64,000 nucleotides of DNA from assembly GCF_030464885.1 (NCBI RefSeq), contig NZ_JALPRJ010000008.1, positions 1-64,000 of the forward strand, read 5' to 3'. Shown piece by piece: positions 16,815 to 26,050 of the stretch (the first letter of the stretch is position 1; each line of letters opens with the position of its first letter). The notes below the pieces were generated by a model. That model had not been told where the DNA came from. It did not search any database and saw only the letters and a list, made by a program, of their open reading frames with translations. This DNA comes from Caballeronia sp. SEWSISQ10-4 2. Lineage in GTDB: Bacteria; Pseudomonadota; Gammaproteobacteria; Burkholderiales; Burkholderiaceae. Position numbers and translations under genes: made by a program.

Positions 16815-18536
16815 TCATGTACCGCTCGTCGGCTGCTGCTCGCGATGTGCGGTGAGCGTCGAACATCCGCTGCCCGCAGGCGCAGACGGGGTGCCCGGAA
16901 CGCCATCCAGATTCACGCCGACGACGCGATAGCACGGCGTCGACTGTCCGGTCGTATCGACCCAGCCGCCTCCTGCATCGGTCGTGCAGTTCTGGCACGG
17001 CGTCGTCCAGCTACCGTTCGCCTGCAGCATCTGCACCGAGTAAGTGGGGGAACCTGCTGCACCTTCAAATTCGACATGTCCGCCGTCGGTGGATGTAATC
17101 ACCGGCGCTCCCACGAGTTCGTGCGAAGGCGCAGCGCTAAATCCATTCAGTGTGTAACCGTGTTGGCGCAGCATTTGTGCTCGCTGAGCCATGTCTGCGG
17201 CGGTGTTGGAAAGCGTGGTGATGCCCGTGTAATACAGTGCCCACCAGTTGCCGTCTTCGGTCGATTCGCAATTGGGTTGGCATCCTTCATTGGCCGGGAT
17301 CGGCAACCAGCCGTGTCCGCTTGCATGCGATATCAATGCCCAGAAATTGTCGCCCGCAATATTGGAATCGGAAGCGATGCCATCCAAAAATGTCTGCAGG
17401 GCCGCAGTGGTCTGGTAATCGGTCTGGTCCCATCCGTATTCAATCATGGCGTAAGCCTTGCCGGCGGCAACAACTTGCGCAGCTATCGTATGAACCTGAG
17501 GTGTATCGCCAGTAACCTTCGCGTTCGCCGCTGAAGGCGTCCAGTGCGGATACCATTCGTTAGCAAAAATATCGACATTGGACGCACTGAGTACAAGCGA
17601 TGCCGGAGTGGCTGCTCCGTTCTGGCTGATGTCGATAAACAGCTGCTTGTTGTTGATGGATTTGAAATAAGTCGATACGTTGTTCAACCACGCCGTCATT
17701 TGTGCGTCGGATACCGCGGGAGGGACGACCACACCGGAGGGTGTGAAAGTTATGGCACTAAGGTCGAGATTGAGATTATTGCCATCCACCCATCCGAGGA
17801 AGGTTGGATCATCCTTATATGCAAGCCCTGTCAGCGGATTGACGTGGGTCAGTATCGCCCGCATATGTTGCTTGTAATCACCTATCAAATTCGGATCGGT
17901 TAGAAATGCCGCCGCGCAACTGGAACTGGATATGTTGCGCCACGTGCAATACCAATTGTAGGACTCACCTAATCCAGTCCCGCCCGCGTCGCCATCGAAC
18001 TCGCCGATCAGCTTTATTCCATACTTACGCGCCTCGGCAACCACCATATCCATGTGCGCGAACGCGGCATCGTTGAACACGCCTTGAGCCGGTTCAATAC
18101 ACAGCGGACATCCAACCGTATCGCCGAGTGTCTGCGCACGGATCACGGTTGCGCCCATTTCATGCGCGGTCGCGAGCGCATCGTCGACCTCGTATTGCGT
18201 CGGATAGCTATAGCTCCCAACAGGTATCGACGTCGACGATGCGGGCCCATAGTTCTTCAACCCCAGATACTCAACGTTCGCGCCCGCAAACCGGAAATGC
18301 TGTCCTGCGACCAACAATTGCGAGCCTTGCCGCGTCACGAATGAGTTCGCGTACTGCGCAACGCTCACGCCAGGCACATTCGATCGTTGAGCGGCTGTGC
18401 CGGCTGTATTGGCAGGGGACGAATCCGAAGATGAGCCACCGCACGCAGCAAGCAAGACGAGAATCGCTCCGGCTCCCACGTACTTGATTGCTCGCACCGG
18501 GCTTCTCATCATAGATTTAAGCGCAATCGTTGACAT
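16815..18536 (-). CDS. GH5-like (mannanase/cellulase fold) surface lipoprotein
   Basis: The 573-residue protein starts at MSTIALKSMM, with GGAGGAG six bases upstream. A lipoprotein signal ends at LLAAC (Cys32), followed by a Ser-rich linker. The catalytic-like region (about 60-450) has GH5 landmarks: QHFRFAGANVEYLGL, ATVIRAQTLGD, YGIKLIGEFDGD and a strand ending MIEYGWDQTD, whose Glu (about 365) fits the nucleophile. At the expected acid/base position, where GH5 enzymes have N-E, it reads GWVDGNN (about 251), so that Glu appears to be missing. The C-terminal 100 residues resemble an FN3-like module with Cys pairs. Substrate unknown. It was probably acquired: it is flanked by AT-rich and repeat sequence. 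Confidence 0.6.
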   Translation of the reverse strand: MSTIALKSMMRSPVRAIKYVGAGAILVLLAACGGSSSDSSPANTAGTAAQRSNVPGVSVAQYANSFVTRQGSQLLVAGQHFRFAGANVEYLGLKNYGPASSTSIPVGSYSYPTQYEVDDALATAHEMGATVIRAQTLGDTVGCPLCIEPAQGVFNDAAFAHMDMVVAEARKYGIKLIGEFDGDAGGTGLGESYNWYCTWRNISSSSCAAAFLTDPNLIGDYKQHMRAILTHVNPLTGLAYKDDPTFLGWVDGNNLNLDLSAITFTPSGVVVPPAVSDAQMTAWLNNVSTYFKSINNKQLFIDISQNGAATPASLVLSASNVDIFANEWYPHWTPSAANAKVTGDTPQVHTIAAQVVAAGKAYAMIEYGWDQTDYQTTAALQTFLDGIASDSNIAGDNFWALISHASGHGWLPIPANEGCQPNCESTEDGNWWALYYTGITTLSNTAADMAQRAQMLRQHGYTLNGFSAAPSHELVGAPVITSTDGGHVEFEGAAGSPTYSVQMLQANGSWTTPCQNCTTDAGGGWVDTTGQSTPCYRVVGVNLDGVPGTPSAPAGSGCSTLTAHREQQPTSGT

Positions 18537-18888
18537 AATGTGCTCCTCCAAAACTACTGTCGATTATTTAATTAGTACTACTTTATGTACTAGAAATTTA
18601 ATATCATATCCGACCAGTAGGCCGGCGAGTTCACCTGTTCCACGTTGTCGGTGCCTAGACTGGAAGGGAAATTTCCTGTCGACGCCCGGGACTTCGAATC
18701 CAGGTCACCACCGCAAGGAGCGCCCCAACGCATAGCGTCAACGACACGCCGATAGAGGGTCCCTTAATAGAGATGCGCTGACAACAGGTAGTTTCACCAA
18801 TTTTTATTATGTTTAGCTAAACAGAAGCTTGATTACCTGCTAATTTGATTCCTGATATTGAGCATGCCCACGACCCCCGGACCAGCAT
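18537..18888. other. AT-rich 5' region of the GH5-like gene
   Basis: Positions 18555-18605 are markedly AT-rich against a GC-rich genome and probably hold the promoter. No gene is supported between here and the broken gene at 18889. Confidence 0.45.
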
Positions 18889-19387
18889 TTACAGCTCCCG
18901 GGTGGACAGCGACAAGCATCCCCATTCCTGTCTCCAGAACGTCTGACACCGGTCGAGCGTCGCCCCGGCCCGCTTCGCCGCCGCAAAAGCGATTTTCAGT
19001 GCCCCCGCCGGATGGTCCGACAGAAGGTGGTCGAATGGCGTGCGCTCCGGACAACGACCCCACGACTGGTCCAGTAGCGCTTTTCGTTCATCACATGCTC
19101 TGAAAAACGCTTCGTAATGTACTTCGCCAGACAACCCGAGAGTTTGTGCCGAGGACCCTTCTACTCGAACGGATTGAAAATCATCTAGGTAGTAATGTTG
19201 AATGGCTGAAACTGGCCGAGGCTGTGTGAGAACTCAAAAACACTAGGTTTTAGGGGGTCTTTTTACCCTTCCCCGAGGGTCACGAAGCCCGTATAGAGCG
19301 TTCTGACAAGCCGACTTTCTAGCCAAGTCTTAGCGCCACACGTTTTGACACAGCCTCGGCCGATTGCCGTCGAACGGGCGCACGAAA
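18889..19387 (-). pseudogene. Broken hypothetical gene interrupted by a MITE
   Basis: When the 140-bp element at 19218-19357 and one GGCC copy are removed, a single frame runs from about 19387 (VRPFDGNRPVSAIQHYYLDD) through FQSVRVEGSSAQTLGL and EAFFRACDERKALLDQSWG to the stop at 18889. The product would be about 115 residues, with codon use like real genes. An in-frame TAG lies just upstream of the GTG at about 19387, so the gene may also have lost its 5' end. No family recognised. The restored frame across the insertion is the main evidence that it was a gene. Confidence 0.55.
19214..19361. mobile_element. MITE-like element with GGCC target duplication
   Basis: The element spans 19218-19357 and has terminal inverted repeats GAGGCTGTGTGAGAAC at the left and, inverted, GAGGCTGTGTCAAAAC at the right (12 of 16 matched, first 10 perfect). 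GGCC flanks it on both sides (19214-19217 and 19358-19361). It has no room for a transposase. The ends resemble those of IS1182-type or related elements; that family link is inference. Confidence 0.65.
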
Positions 19388-19664
19388 CGTGGGGACTAAG
19401 TAGTAGTCCGTTGATGCTTTACTGGGGATTTTTGCGTGCTACAGATTTGCTATAGCAGCAAGTAGATGTCTTATCTGACAAGGTTTTTTGCTTGTCATTC
19501 CACCCCCTGAACTATCGCCACCTCGGAGCAACCGGTCAAAGCAACTTTGATCGTCTCAGGTCGCTGAGAGTTGTTGGATGTCTGCCGTGGTCGCTATGGC
19601 TGTGAACACGGTGCGGCGCCTGCCGGCAGGCGTCGGATAAGCCTCAACGCAAGCGACTGCATGT
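19388..19664. other. Noncoding stretch holding the left direct repeat
   Basis: No gene is supported. It contains the palindrome TGCTATAGCA and the left copy of the direct repeat. Confidence 0.4.
19437..19563. repeat. Direct repeat, left copy
   Basis: Blocks shared with 20831-20934 in the same order are CTACAGA-TTGCTATAGCA, CATTCCACCCCCTGAACTAT and CAAAG-AACTTTGATCGTCTC followed by AGGTCG. Spacing between blocks differs (127 versus 104 bp). The two copies bracket about 1.3 kb that includes the second EACC1-like gene. Confidence 0.75.
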
Positions 19665-19994
19665 TTATGACCGCGTCTTGAGCGCGCCTGCAGGCGGACG
19701 GCGCTTTCGTGCCAGGGAAGTTGGCTCTGCGATCGGCAGCATATGGCGGTCGTACGGGAAGCTGTCCCGACTCCCACCTATGTCGTGGGTTTCATCGCAC
19801 CAAATTTCGGCCCAAAATCTTGCGAATCCGATCGCTTTGGCATGGGTCGGAAAGGATGAAAGACCGCCAGATCTAAAGGCTCCTTCCGGTTCGGCGTCGG
19901 GTGGCCCGCGCCAGATAATTGCCTGCCCTATAAATCCGATGTTGCTGTCCATCGCCGAACACTCGATGTTGAACGTACGGTGCTGAAAACGCAT
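19665..19994 (-). CDS. Hypothetical protein
   Basis: No family recognised. The frame gives 109 residues from MRFQHRTFNIECSAMDSN, with GGAGG five bases before the ATG. The first 60 residues read like a globular protein (IGFIGQAIIWRGPPDAEPEG, then PTHAKAIGFARFWAEIWCDE); the last 25 are basic. It lies between the direct repeats and points away from the EACC1-like gene. Confidence 0.45.
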   Translation of the reverse strand: MRFQHRTFNIECSAMDSNIGFIGQAIIWRGPPDAEPEGAFRSGGLSSFPTHAKAIGFARFWAEIWCDETHDIGGSRDSFPYDRHMLPIAEPTSLARKRRPPAGALKTRS

Positions 19995-20438
19995 AGAAGC
20001 CTCCGCAAAACGCAATTTCCGCGCCCCGTCGCCGTCAATCTTGCATGATCAAGGCAATAGAGTCAGGCTCGGCCTAGTAAATGACCCCAATCGGCTCGCG
20101 GCGGAAAGGACTATCATGGATTCGCGGGTGAGCTGCACGACGCAGATTTAGTCGCAAGATCCGCAGTTGGCGTTGCGAGTTCCCTTCTGTTCGTCGGTCG
20201 TCCCACCGAGGGGTTACAGAAGGTCAGGAGCCTTCTCGTATTGCGGAGTCGATGAGTGCGCTAACGGAGCTAACCCCTCGGGACGGTTCTGGTGGTGCCT
20301 TTTCAGTGGCAAGGATGAAAGAAAACCCGGATCGAATGCTCGCAACTTCTGCGAAAAGATCTCCCGCACGGCAGGATTGCATGCGCTCAGTCCGTAGAAC
20401 TAAGCTTCCCGGATTGAACTACACGAAGATGCCAAAGA
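19995..20438. other. Divergent noncoding region
   Basis: Short frames lack support. It must contain the 5' regions of the hypothetical gene on the minus strand and the EACC1-like gene on the plus strand. No clear operator was found. Confidence 0.4.
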
Positions 20439-20813
20439 ATGACGTTATTTGATGCTAGCCCGCTCCGCATTAAGTTGATGCCGTCAACGAGCGACGGCAC
20501 CGTGTTCCGTGCCGAGTGTCAGGCAGGGTTGAAGAAATTTTATGATCATCTACTCTCCAACGGTGTACTGGTTACCCCAGTTGTATTCACCATGGACAGC
20601 GGCACTACCATTGGGGGGCTCGTCGGTGAATTCGTCGTGACGGGCACGCAAATCATCGGCGTCACACTAGGTGTGGCCATAGCGGGATGGTTCAAAGGTC
20701 GATCCGGGCGCAGGCTGACACTAAATGTTGGCGACATCCAGATCGAAGCGGGTACGAGCGACGAGCTCGCTAGGCTGCTCGAACACGCTATAGCAGTGAG
20801 AGAGGGCCCTTGA
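20439..20813 (+). CDS. EACC1-like small protein (copy B)
   Basis: The 124-residue protein is homologous by eye to the product at 2606-2998: KKFY near residue 35, VGEFVV, a Gly/Ala-rich segment ending AGWFKGRSGRRL, TLNVGDIQIEAG and DELARLLEHAI. This is the layout of EACC1 domains, which accompany effectors in NTP-dependent conflict systems. No effector gene adjoins. A small minus-strand gene lies 200 bp downstream. The gene sits between direct repeats and may be a mobile cassette. Family call is inference. Confidence 0.55.
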   Translation: MTLFDASPLRIKLMPSTSDGTVFRAECQAGLKKFYDHLLSNGVLVTPVVFTMDSGTTIGGLVGEFVVTGTQIIGVTLGVAIAGWFKGRSGRRLTLNVGDIQIEAGTSDELARLLEHAIAVREGP

Positions 20814-20830
20814 CTCGGTTTCCGTCAAAT

Positions 20831-20934
20831 CTGCTACAGAATTGCTATAGCAAGGCAGGCGGATCTCATTCCACCCCCTGAACTATCGCTGCGCCGGGAA
20901 AGTGCGTCAAAGTAACTTTGATCGTCTCAGGTCG
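20831..20934. repeat. Direct repeat, right copy
   Basis: Right partner of the repeat at 19437-19563. It begins CTACAGAATTGCTATAGCAA and ends GATCGTCTCAGGTCG, immediately followed by GACCCTGAA, the start of a block also found near 16491. Confidence 0.75.
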
Positions 20935-21011
20935 ACCCTGAACTGCCGAACGCTGTTTCCGAAAGCGGCCGGTCGCACGTCGAAAGCGCGAGATACGGAT
21001 GCCCGGACGGA

Positions 21012-21245
21012 TTATTTCAACGCATGGACCACAATGTCACGCAGTCCCACAGCTTCAACTTTGTGCTTGGTGGGTACGGCTCCATCGTCGATGACGTCGG
21101 AGAGGCGTGAACGCAAGATCATAAAAATCTCCGTTCCGGTCGATCCTTCGGACAGCGCAGCTAGGAGCTGCTCTGCGTGCCGCCCGAAACCGGCGTCGGC
21201 AAGAGATCTCGCCAGCGCTCTAGTGTCATCGTATAAGTGCGTCAT
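21012..21245 (-). CDS. Small hypothetical protein
   Basis: The 77-residue product is mostly helical by composition: MTHLYDDTRALARSLADAG, HAEQLLAALSEGSTGTEI, then MILRSRLSDVI. The helix-turn pattern and GSTGTEI segment look like a conserved small protein, but no named family is recognised. The ribosome site is weak. It converges with the EACC1-like gene, 198 bp away. Confidence 0.45.
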   Translation of the reverse strand: MTHLYDDTRALARSLADAGFGRHAEQLLAALSEGSTGTEIFMILRSRLSDVIDDGAVPTKHKVEAVGLRDIVVHALK

Positions 21246-21727
21246 CTATAGATTCGACCGGATGGAAAACCGAATTCTAGCGCCGCTGTGAGGGGGCGAT
21301 TCTTGTCGGCTACGTTCTCACCGCTATGCGGACCTGACGTCGCGCCCAATTGTTGACGATTTAAGCCCTTGCGGCCATCGTCCGTTCCTGGCCGATCACT
21401 AACGATCACCATTTCGCTTTACGCTAGTTCGACGGCGAATAGATTCGTGCGACGATGATCAACATACCGAGCGCCTACCAGTAGGGTCGCGATGCTGAGG
21501 ATCGGCAGGCAGGCCGAGCGGCTGAAGGTCGAACAGCTGCCGGGCGGCGATGGAGATGCTTTGGCGCGAGGCCGACACCTTTGGACCGTCGATCAATCCC
21601 TCGGATATCGTCTTGCACCGGCCAGCTCAGAGCTTTATCCCGCTCGTTTGTCTCCTCACGGCGGTGCCTTTTTCGGGCGCTGCTGGCGGATCGGCTGGAC
21701 AACTTCGAAAACATCAATCGTCCAGCT
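21246..21727. other. Intergenic stretch before the efflux operon end
   Basis: Several short frames on both strands, none with a ribosome site or family features. No terminator with a T-run was identified for the efflux operon that ends at 21728. Confidence 0.4.
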
Positions 21728-23281
21728 TCATTCTCGTCCGGCCGTGGACACTACGCCGCGACTGGCGTACTGCCCGGCCTGCGTATCCCACCCGCCGCCG
21801 AGCGCCTTATACAGCGCGACGAGGTTCGTCGATACCGTCGCCGTGCTGTCGACCCATTGTTGCTCGCTTGTCAGCAAGGTTTTTTGCGCCGTCAATACAT
21901 CGAGGTAATTCGACAGACCCCGGACATAGCGCTTGTTTGCGATGTCCAACGCGCGTTTTGACGCTTGCACGCTTGCATCCAACCGGTCTCGGCGACGCTG
22001 TTCGGCAGCAAAGCCTGTCAGCGCGTCATCGACCTCCTGGAACGCCGAGAGCACCGTCTTGCGGTACGTGATCGCCGCCTCCTGCTGCTGCGCCTCCCTC
22101 AAGGCGAGTGTGGAGCGCAGGCGCCCACCCTCGAAAATGGGAATCGAAAGGCTCGGCCCCGCGCTATAGCTGCGCGCACCCCAGCTACCGAGATTCGTGA
22201 ATTGCGTCGCCTGAATGGCGACGCTTCCCGACAGCGTGATCTTGGGGAAAAAATCCGCCTTCGCCGCGCCGATGTTCGCCGTCGCTGCATGAAGCTGCGC
22301 TTCCGCTTCGCGGATATCCGGCCTGCGCCTCGCGAGCTCCGATGACAGCCCGATCGGCACGCGTGGCGGTACCACGGGCACGTCCGGCGTTTCCTTCAGC
22401 TTCTCCGCGAGCATTCGCGGATACTCACCAAGCAACACCCCAATGGCATTGATCAGCTTCGCCTCCTGCTGCTCTTCCTGCGGAATATCCGCGGCGTTCG
22501 ACTCGGCCTGGCTTTGCGCATTGGCAACATCGAGATCGGTAGCGAGTCCATGCTTGGCGCGCTCGTTCGTCAACTGCACGGTGCGCTCGGCAAACGCGAG
22601 GTTTTCCCGCGTGATGCGCAGCTTTTGCTGCGTTCCACGCAGATTGAGATAGTCGCGGGCGACTTCCGCAGCCGTCGACACGATCGCGTCGTGCCGCGCT
22701 TCGTTTTGAGCATCGACTGTGGCGCTCGCGTTTTCTGCCGTGCGCCTCACGCGGCCCCAGAGATCGAGTTCCCACGATGCATCGAAACCATATTGATACA
22801 GGTTGAACGGCGGCAATGCGGTTGATGTCGCGCTTTGCGTCGGTATGCCGCCCTGTCGTCCGCCCAACCCGTTCGTATCGGTTGCCGACGGTGACCCGCT
22901 GCCCCCGAGCAGGCCGATGACGCCATCGGCGCTCTGAAGCTCACGCGTGTAGGACGCGTTGCCGTTCAACGTAGGGAGCTCATCAGCTCTCGCTTGCCCG
23001 AACTGCGCCCGCGACTCGGCCAGCCGCGCCGCCGCGACCTTGAGATCGAGATTGCTGTCGATGGCGCGCGTGACCAGCTCTGTCAGAAGCGGATCCCCGA
23101 AGCTGTTCCACCATAGCGGATCAACGGGTTCAGGCACCGCGACCGAACGAACGGCGTCGGTAGTGGCCGGCGCCTCGGGCCATTGCGCCGGCGTCTGCAA
23201 TGCGGGGCGCTGGAAGTCGGGGCCCATCGTGCAGGCGGACAAGAAGGCTACAAACGGAATCCATCGATAATCAATGCGCAT
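21728..23281 (-). CDS. NodT-type outer-membrane efflux lipoprotein
   Basis: The 517-residue protein starts at MRIDYRWIPF, with a lipobox at FLSAC and the N-terminal MGPDFQRP typical of OprM/NodT channels. Two outer-membrane efflux repeats follow, with LDLKVAAARLAESRAQ and SELARRRPDIREAEAQL (RRPDI is characteristic). It forms a trimeric outer-membrane and periplasmic duct. Its start overlaps the stop of the permease gene by 11 bp, so it is the last gene of a three-gene efflux operon. A start 19 codons upstream is open but lacks a signal-peptide look. Confidence 0.92.
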   Translation of the reverse strand: MRIDYRWIPFVAFLSACTMGPDFQRPALQTPAQWPEAPATTDAVRSVAVPEPVDPLWWNSFGDPLLTELVTRAIDSNLDLKVAAARLAESRAQFGQARADELPTLNGNASYTRELQSADGVIGLLGGSGSPSATDTNGLGGRQGGIPTQSATSTALPPFNLYQYGFDASWELDLWGRVRRTAENASATVDAQNEARHDAIVSTAAEVARDYLNLRGTQQKLRITRENLAFAERTVQLTNERAKHGLATDLDVANAQSQAESNAADIPQEEQQEAKLINAIGVLLGEYPRMLAEKLKETPDVPVVPPRVPIGLSSELARRRPDIREAEAQLHAATANIGAAKADFFPKITLSGSVAIQATQFTNLGSWGARSYSAGPSLSIPIFEGGRLRSTLALREAQQQEAAITYRKTVLSAFQEVDDALTGFAAEQRRRDRLDASVQASKRALDIANKRYVRGLSNYLDVLTAQKTLLTSEQQWVDSTATVSTNLVALYKALGGGWDTQAGQYASRGVVSTAGRE

Positions 23282-24809
23282 TGACCTGTGCCCCCTTCGG
23301 CAGCTTCGGCAACAAGAAACAAATGGGACACAGCACAAGCGAGATCACGCCCAGCATGATGAAGACGTCGAGGTAACTCATGACCGACGCCTGCTGCCCG
23401 ACCCTCCCGGCGATCGATCCAAGCGAGCTGACAAAGCCGTTGTACGGCGTGATGTGCTCGGCGAGCCTCGCATGGTGAAACTGTTCCCGCCACGCGAGCT
23501 GTGTCGTCACCAGCGACACGCCGAAACTGCCACCGAGATTACGCATCATGTTGATCAGAGCCGACGCATTGTTGTTCTCTTTCGGCGGGATGCCGATGAA
23601 CTGCACGGTCGAAAGCGGAATGAAGAGGAACGGCAGCCAGATCACCTGATAGAGCCGCGACAACGATACATCCCAGAAGCCGATGTTCAAGTCGAGTCCC
23701 GCGGTATGAAGCAACGCGAATCCGGTGCCGGCGAGCGACATCATGACGAGCCACTTGGGCTGGAACAGGCGCCCGGTCACAACGCCCGCTATCGGCATGA
23801 TGAACAGCGTGACGAGGCCGCCCAGGCCGAGCGTCAGGCCGGCGTTGGTTGCGTCATAGCCCAGCAGTTCTTGCGTGAATTGCGGCAGCATCTGCGTCGT
23901 GCTGTTGATGATGAAGCCGAACGCAAACATCACGCTGCAGCTGATGGCGAAAGCGCGCGACTTGAAGAGCCGCAGGTTCACAATCGGCTGCGCGGTGGTC
24001 AGTTCACGAATGACCAGCGCCACGAGCGCCACGCCCGCGATCGCCGTGAACATGCAGATGAAATTCGATGAAAACCCGTCCTCGCGCTCGAACTTGTCGA
24101 GCACGATCTGCAGGCTACCGAAGCCCGCCGCTACGAGAAAAAAGCCCAGGTAGTCGATCCGCAGCCCTTTATCGAGCAGGGCGCGCCGTTCCTGCTGCAC
24201 CAGCTTGCTGTCGCTCACGAACATCCACGTCAGCACCAGCGACACTATGCCGACGGGCAGGTTGATCAGAAACACCCAGTGCCACGAATAGTTCTCGGTG
24301 ATCCAGCCCCCCAGCATCGGTCCAATGGCGGGCGCCGTGACGACCGTGAAGCCGTACAGCGCGAACGCCATCGCGCGTTTTTCGGGCGTGAACGTATCGG
24401 CGAAGATGCTTTGCTCAACAGGAGCCAGGCCGCCGCCGCCCAGGCCCTGAAACACGCGAAAGACGATCATCATCGGCAGCGAGGTCGCGAACCCGCATGC
24501 CACCGAACTGACCGTGAACAGCAACACGCAGATCATGTAGAACTGCTTGCGGCCAATCACGTTCGCGAGCCATCCGCTGATCGGCAGGACGATCGCGTTG
24601 CTCACGAGATAGCTGGTCGTGATGTAGGTGCTCTGGTCGAGGCTCGCGCCAAGGCCGCCGGCAATATGCCGGAGCGCTACGTTCGCGATGGTGGTGTCGA
24701 GCACTTCCATGAACGTCGCGATCGACACGATGACCGCGATCAGCCACGGGTTGAACGGCCCCGCCGCCGACCGGGGCAATGGCGCGTGGGCTGCGTGAGT
24801 AGCGGCCAT
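23271..24809 (-). CDS. EmrB-type MFS multidrug permease (DHA2, 14 TMS)
   Basis: The 512-residue protein has about 14 hydrophobic segments and DHA2 signatures: ATFMEVLDTTIANVALRHIA (motif D1), SGWLANVIGRKQFY (motif A), FRVFQGLGGGGLAPV and GPMLGGWI (antiporter motif C). It exports drugs with proton antiport through the adaptor and the outer-membrane channel encoded next to it. It is the middle gene of the operon, two bases after the adaptor stop. Confidence 0.93.
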   Translation of the reverse strand: MAATHAAHAPLPRSAAGPFNPWLIAVIVSIATFMEVLDTTIANVALRHIAGGLGASLDQSTYITTSYLVSNAIVLPISGWLANVIGRKQFYMICVLLFTVSSVACGFATSLPMMIVFRVFQGLGGGGLAPVEQSIFADTFTPEKRAMAFALYGFTVVTAPAIGPMLGGWITENYSWHWVFLINLPVGIVSLVLTWMFVSDSKLVQQERRALLDKGLRIDYLGFFLVAAGFGSLQIVLDKFEREDGFSSNFICMFTAIAGVALVALVIRELTTAQPIVNLRLFKSRAFAISCSVMFAFGFIINSTTQMLPQFTQELLGYDATNAGLTLGLGGLVTLFIMPIAGVVTGRLFQPKWLVMMSLAGTGFALLHTAGLDLNIGFWDVSLSRLYQVIWLPFLFIPLSTVQFIGIPPKENNNASALINMMRNLGGSFGVSLVTTQLAWREQFHHARLAEHITPYNGFVSSLGSIAGRVGQQASVMSYLDVFIMLGVISLVLCPICFLLPKLPKGAQVNAH

Positions 24810-24811
24810 GG

Positions 24812-25939
24812 TTATCGCACCGTCACGCGCGGGCTGACCGAGAGGCCGGGCGCGAGCGGCAGGTGGCGCCAGTCGTCGCCGTCAAAGACGATCTTCACGG
24901 GCAGGCGCTGCACGACCTTCACGTAGTTACCTGTCGCGTTTTCTGCTGGCAGGCTGCTGAAGACCGACCCGGTCCCGCGCTGCAGACTCTCTATGTGTGC
25001 ATGAAGGAGCTTGTCCGGATAGGCGTCGACGGTGACATCGACCGGTTGTCCCACGTTCATGTGAACGAGCTGCGTTTCCTTAAAGTTCGCGGTGACCCAC
25101 ATCTCGTCGGGAACGACCGCGACCAGCGCCTGCCCGGGCGTGACGTAGTTGCCGAGGTTCACCGTGCGGCGCGTCACCTTTCCCGCTTGCGGGGCGAGCA
25201 CTTCCGTGTAGCTCAGTTGCAGCTTCGCATTGTCGACATCGGCATGGGTCTGGCGCACTGACGCCTGCGCGGCGTCGATCTTTGTGCTCTGCGATGCAAC
25301 CTGGGCTTCGCCGGCCTGGACCGCCTGTTTCGCGCTATCGAGCTTGGCAAGCGCGCTCTTGGTCGTCGCCTGGCTTTGTTCCAGCTGTTGGCGCGTGATC
25401 GCGGCAGGATCTGTACCCGCGAACCGGGCCAGATCCTGCTGAGCCTGCGTCAGGTCTGCTTGCGCCACCCGCACCTGCGCCGTCTGCTGCGCGAGGTTCG
25501 CCGTCTGGTAAAGCAGGTCGGCGCGCGCCTGCGCGACTTGCGCAACCGCATTCGCCTCCTGCGCTTCGGCTTGTTCGAGCTTTACTTCAAAGTCGCGCCG
25601 GTCGATCCGCAGCAGCGGCTGGTTTTTCTCGACGTGCTGGTTATCGGCGACCAGCAGTTCGACAACACGCCCGTTCACCTGCGACGCGATCTGGCTTTGA
25701 TTGCTATCGATGAATGCGTCGTCAGTGCTTTCGTAGTGCCGGCTATGCAGCCAGTACGCAACGCCTGCAGCCACGCAGACCAGCAGCACCGCACCGCCGA
25801 TGATCGCGTTCAGGCGCTTGCGCCGCGGGTCCATTGGCTCGGACGTTTCCTGTTCCGGCCCTTTGCCCGCTTCGGCGCGGTCGCCATCGGCTTTGTTTTC
25901 GCCGGCGGGCGTGCTGTTTTCGCTTTCACTTCCGGCCAT
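24812..25939 (-). CDS. EmrA/HlyD-type membrane fusion protein
   Basis: The 375-residue protein starts at MAGSESENST, with GGAGA five bases upstream. A cytoplasmic acidic tail and a single membrane helix (about 47-67) are followed by the EmrA pattern: STDDAFIDSNQSQIASQVNGRV, a long alpha-hairpin coiled coil (about 110-220) and the barrel segment LSYTEVLAPQAGKVTRRTV. It bridges the inner-membrane permease and the outer-membrane duct. It is the first gene of the operon, divergent from the TetR gene. Confidence 0.92.
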   Translation of the reverse strand: MAGSESENSTPAGENKADGDRAEAGKGPEQETSEPMDPRRKRLNAIIGGAVLLVCVAAGVAYWLHSRHYESTDDAFIDSNQSQIASQVNGRVVELLVADNQHVEKNQPLLRIDRRDFEVKLEQAEAQEANAVAQVAQARADLLYQTANLAQQTAQVRVAQADLTQAQQDLARFAGTDPAAITRQQLEQSQATTKSALAKLDSAKQAVQAGEAQVASQSTKIDAAQASVRQTHADVDNAKLQLSYTEVLAPQAGKVTRRTVNLGNYVTPGQALVAVVPDEMWVTANFKETQLVHMNVGQPVDVTVDAYPDKLLHAHIESLQRGTGSVFSSLPAENATGNYVKVVQRLPVKIVFDGDDWRHLPLAPGLSVSPRVTVR

Positions 25940-25974
25940 TGCACTCTCCAAAATAATATCGAGATGCATTCTAC

Positions 25975-26001
25975 AATAGAACGGAACGGTATCGTTCTAT
26001 T
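25975..26001. promoter_or_regulatory. TetR operator palindrome
   Basis: AATAGAACG and CGTTCTATT form a perfect 9-bp inverted repeat around a 9-nt centre. A second, nested inverted repeat GAACG-GTAT-CGTTC lies at 25984-25997. It sits between the divergent emrA-like and tetR genes, where the repressor would block both promoters. Confidence 0.75.
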
Positions 26002-26050
26002 AAGAAAGCCTGCGATAATCCGACCTCGAGATTTCGTGCAAGGAGCAGTT

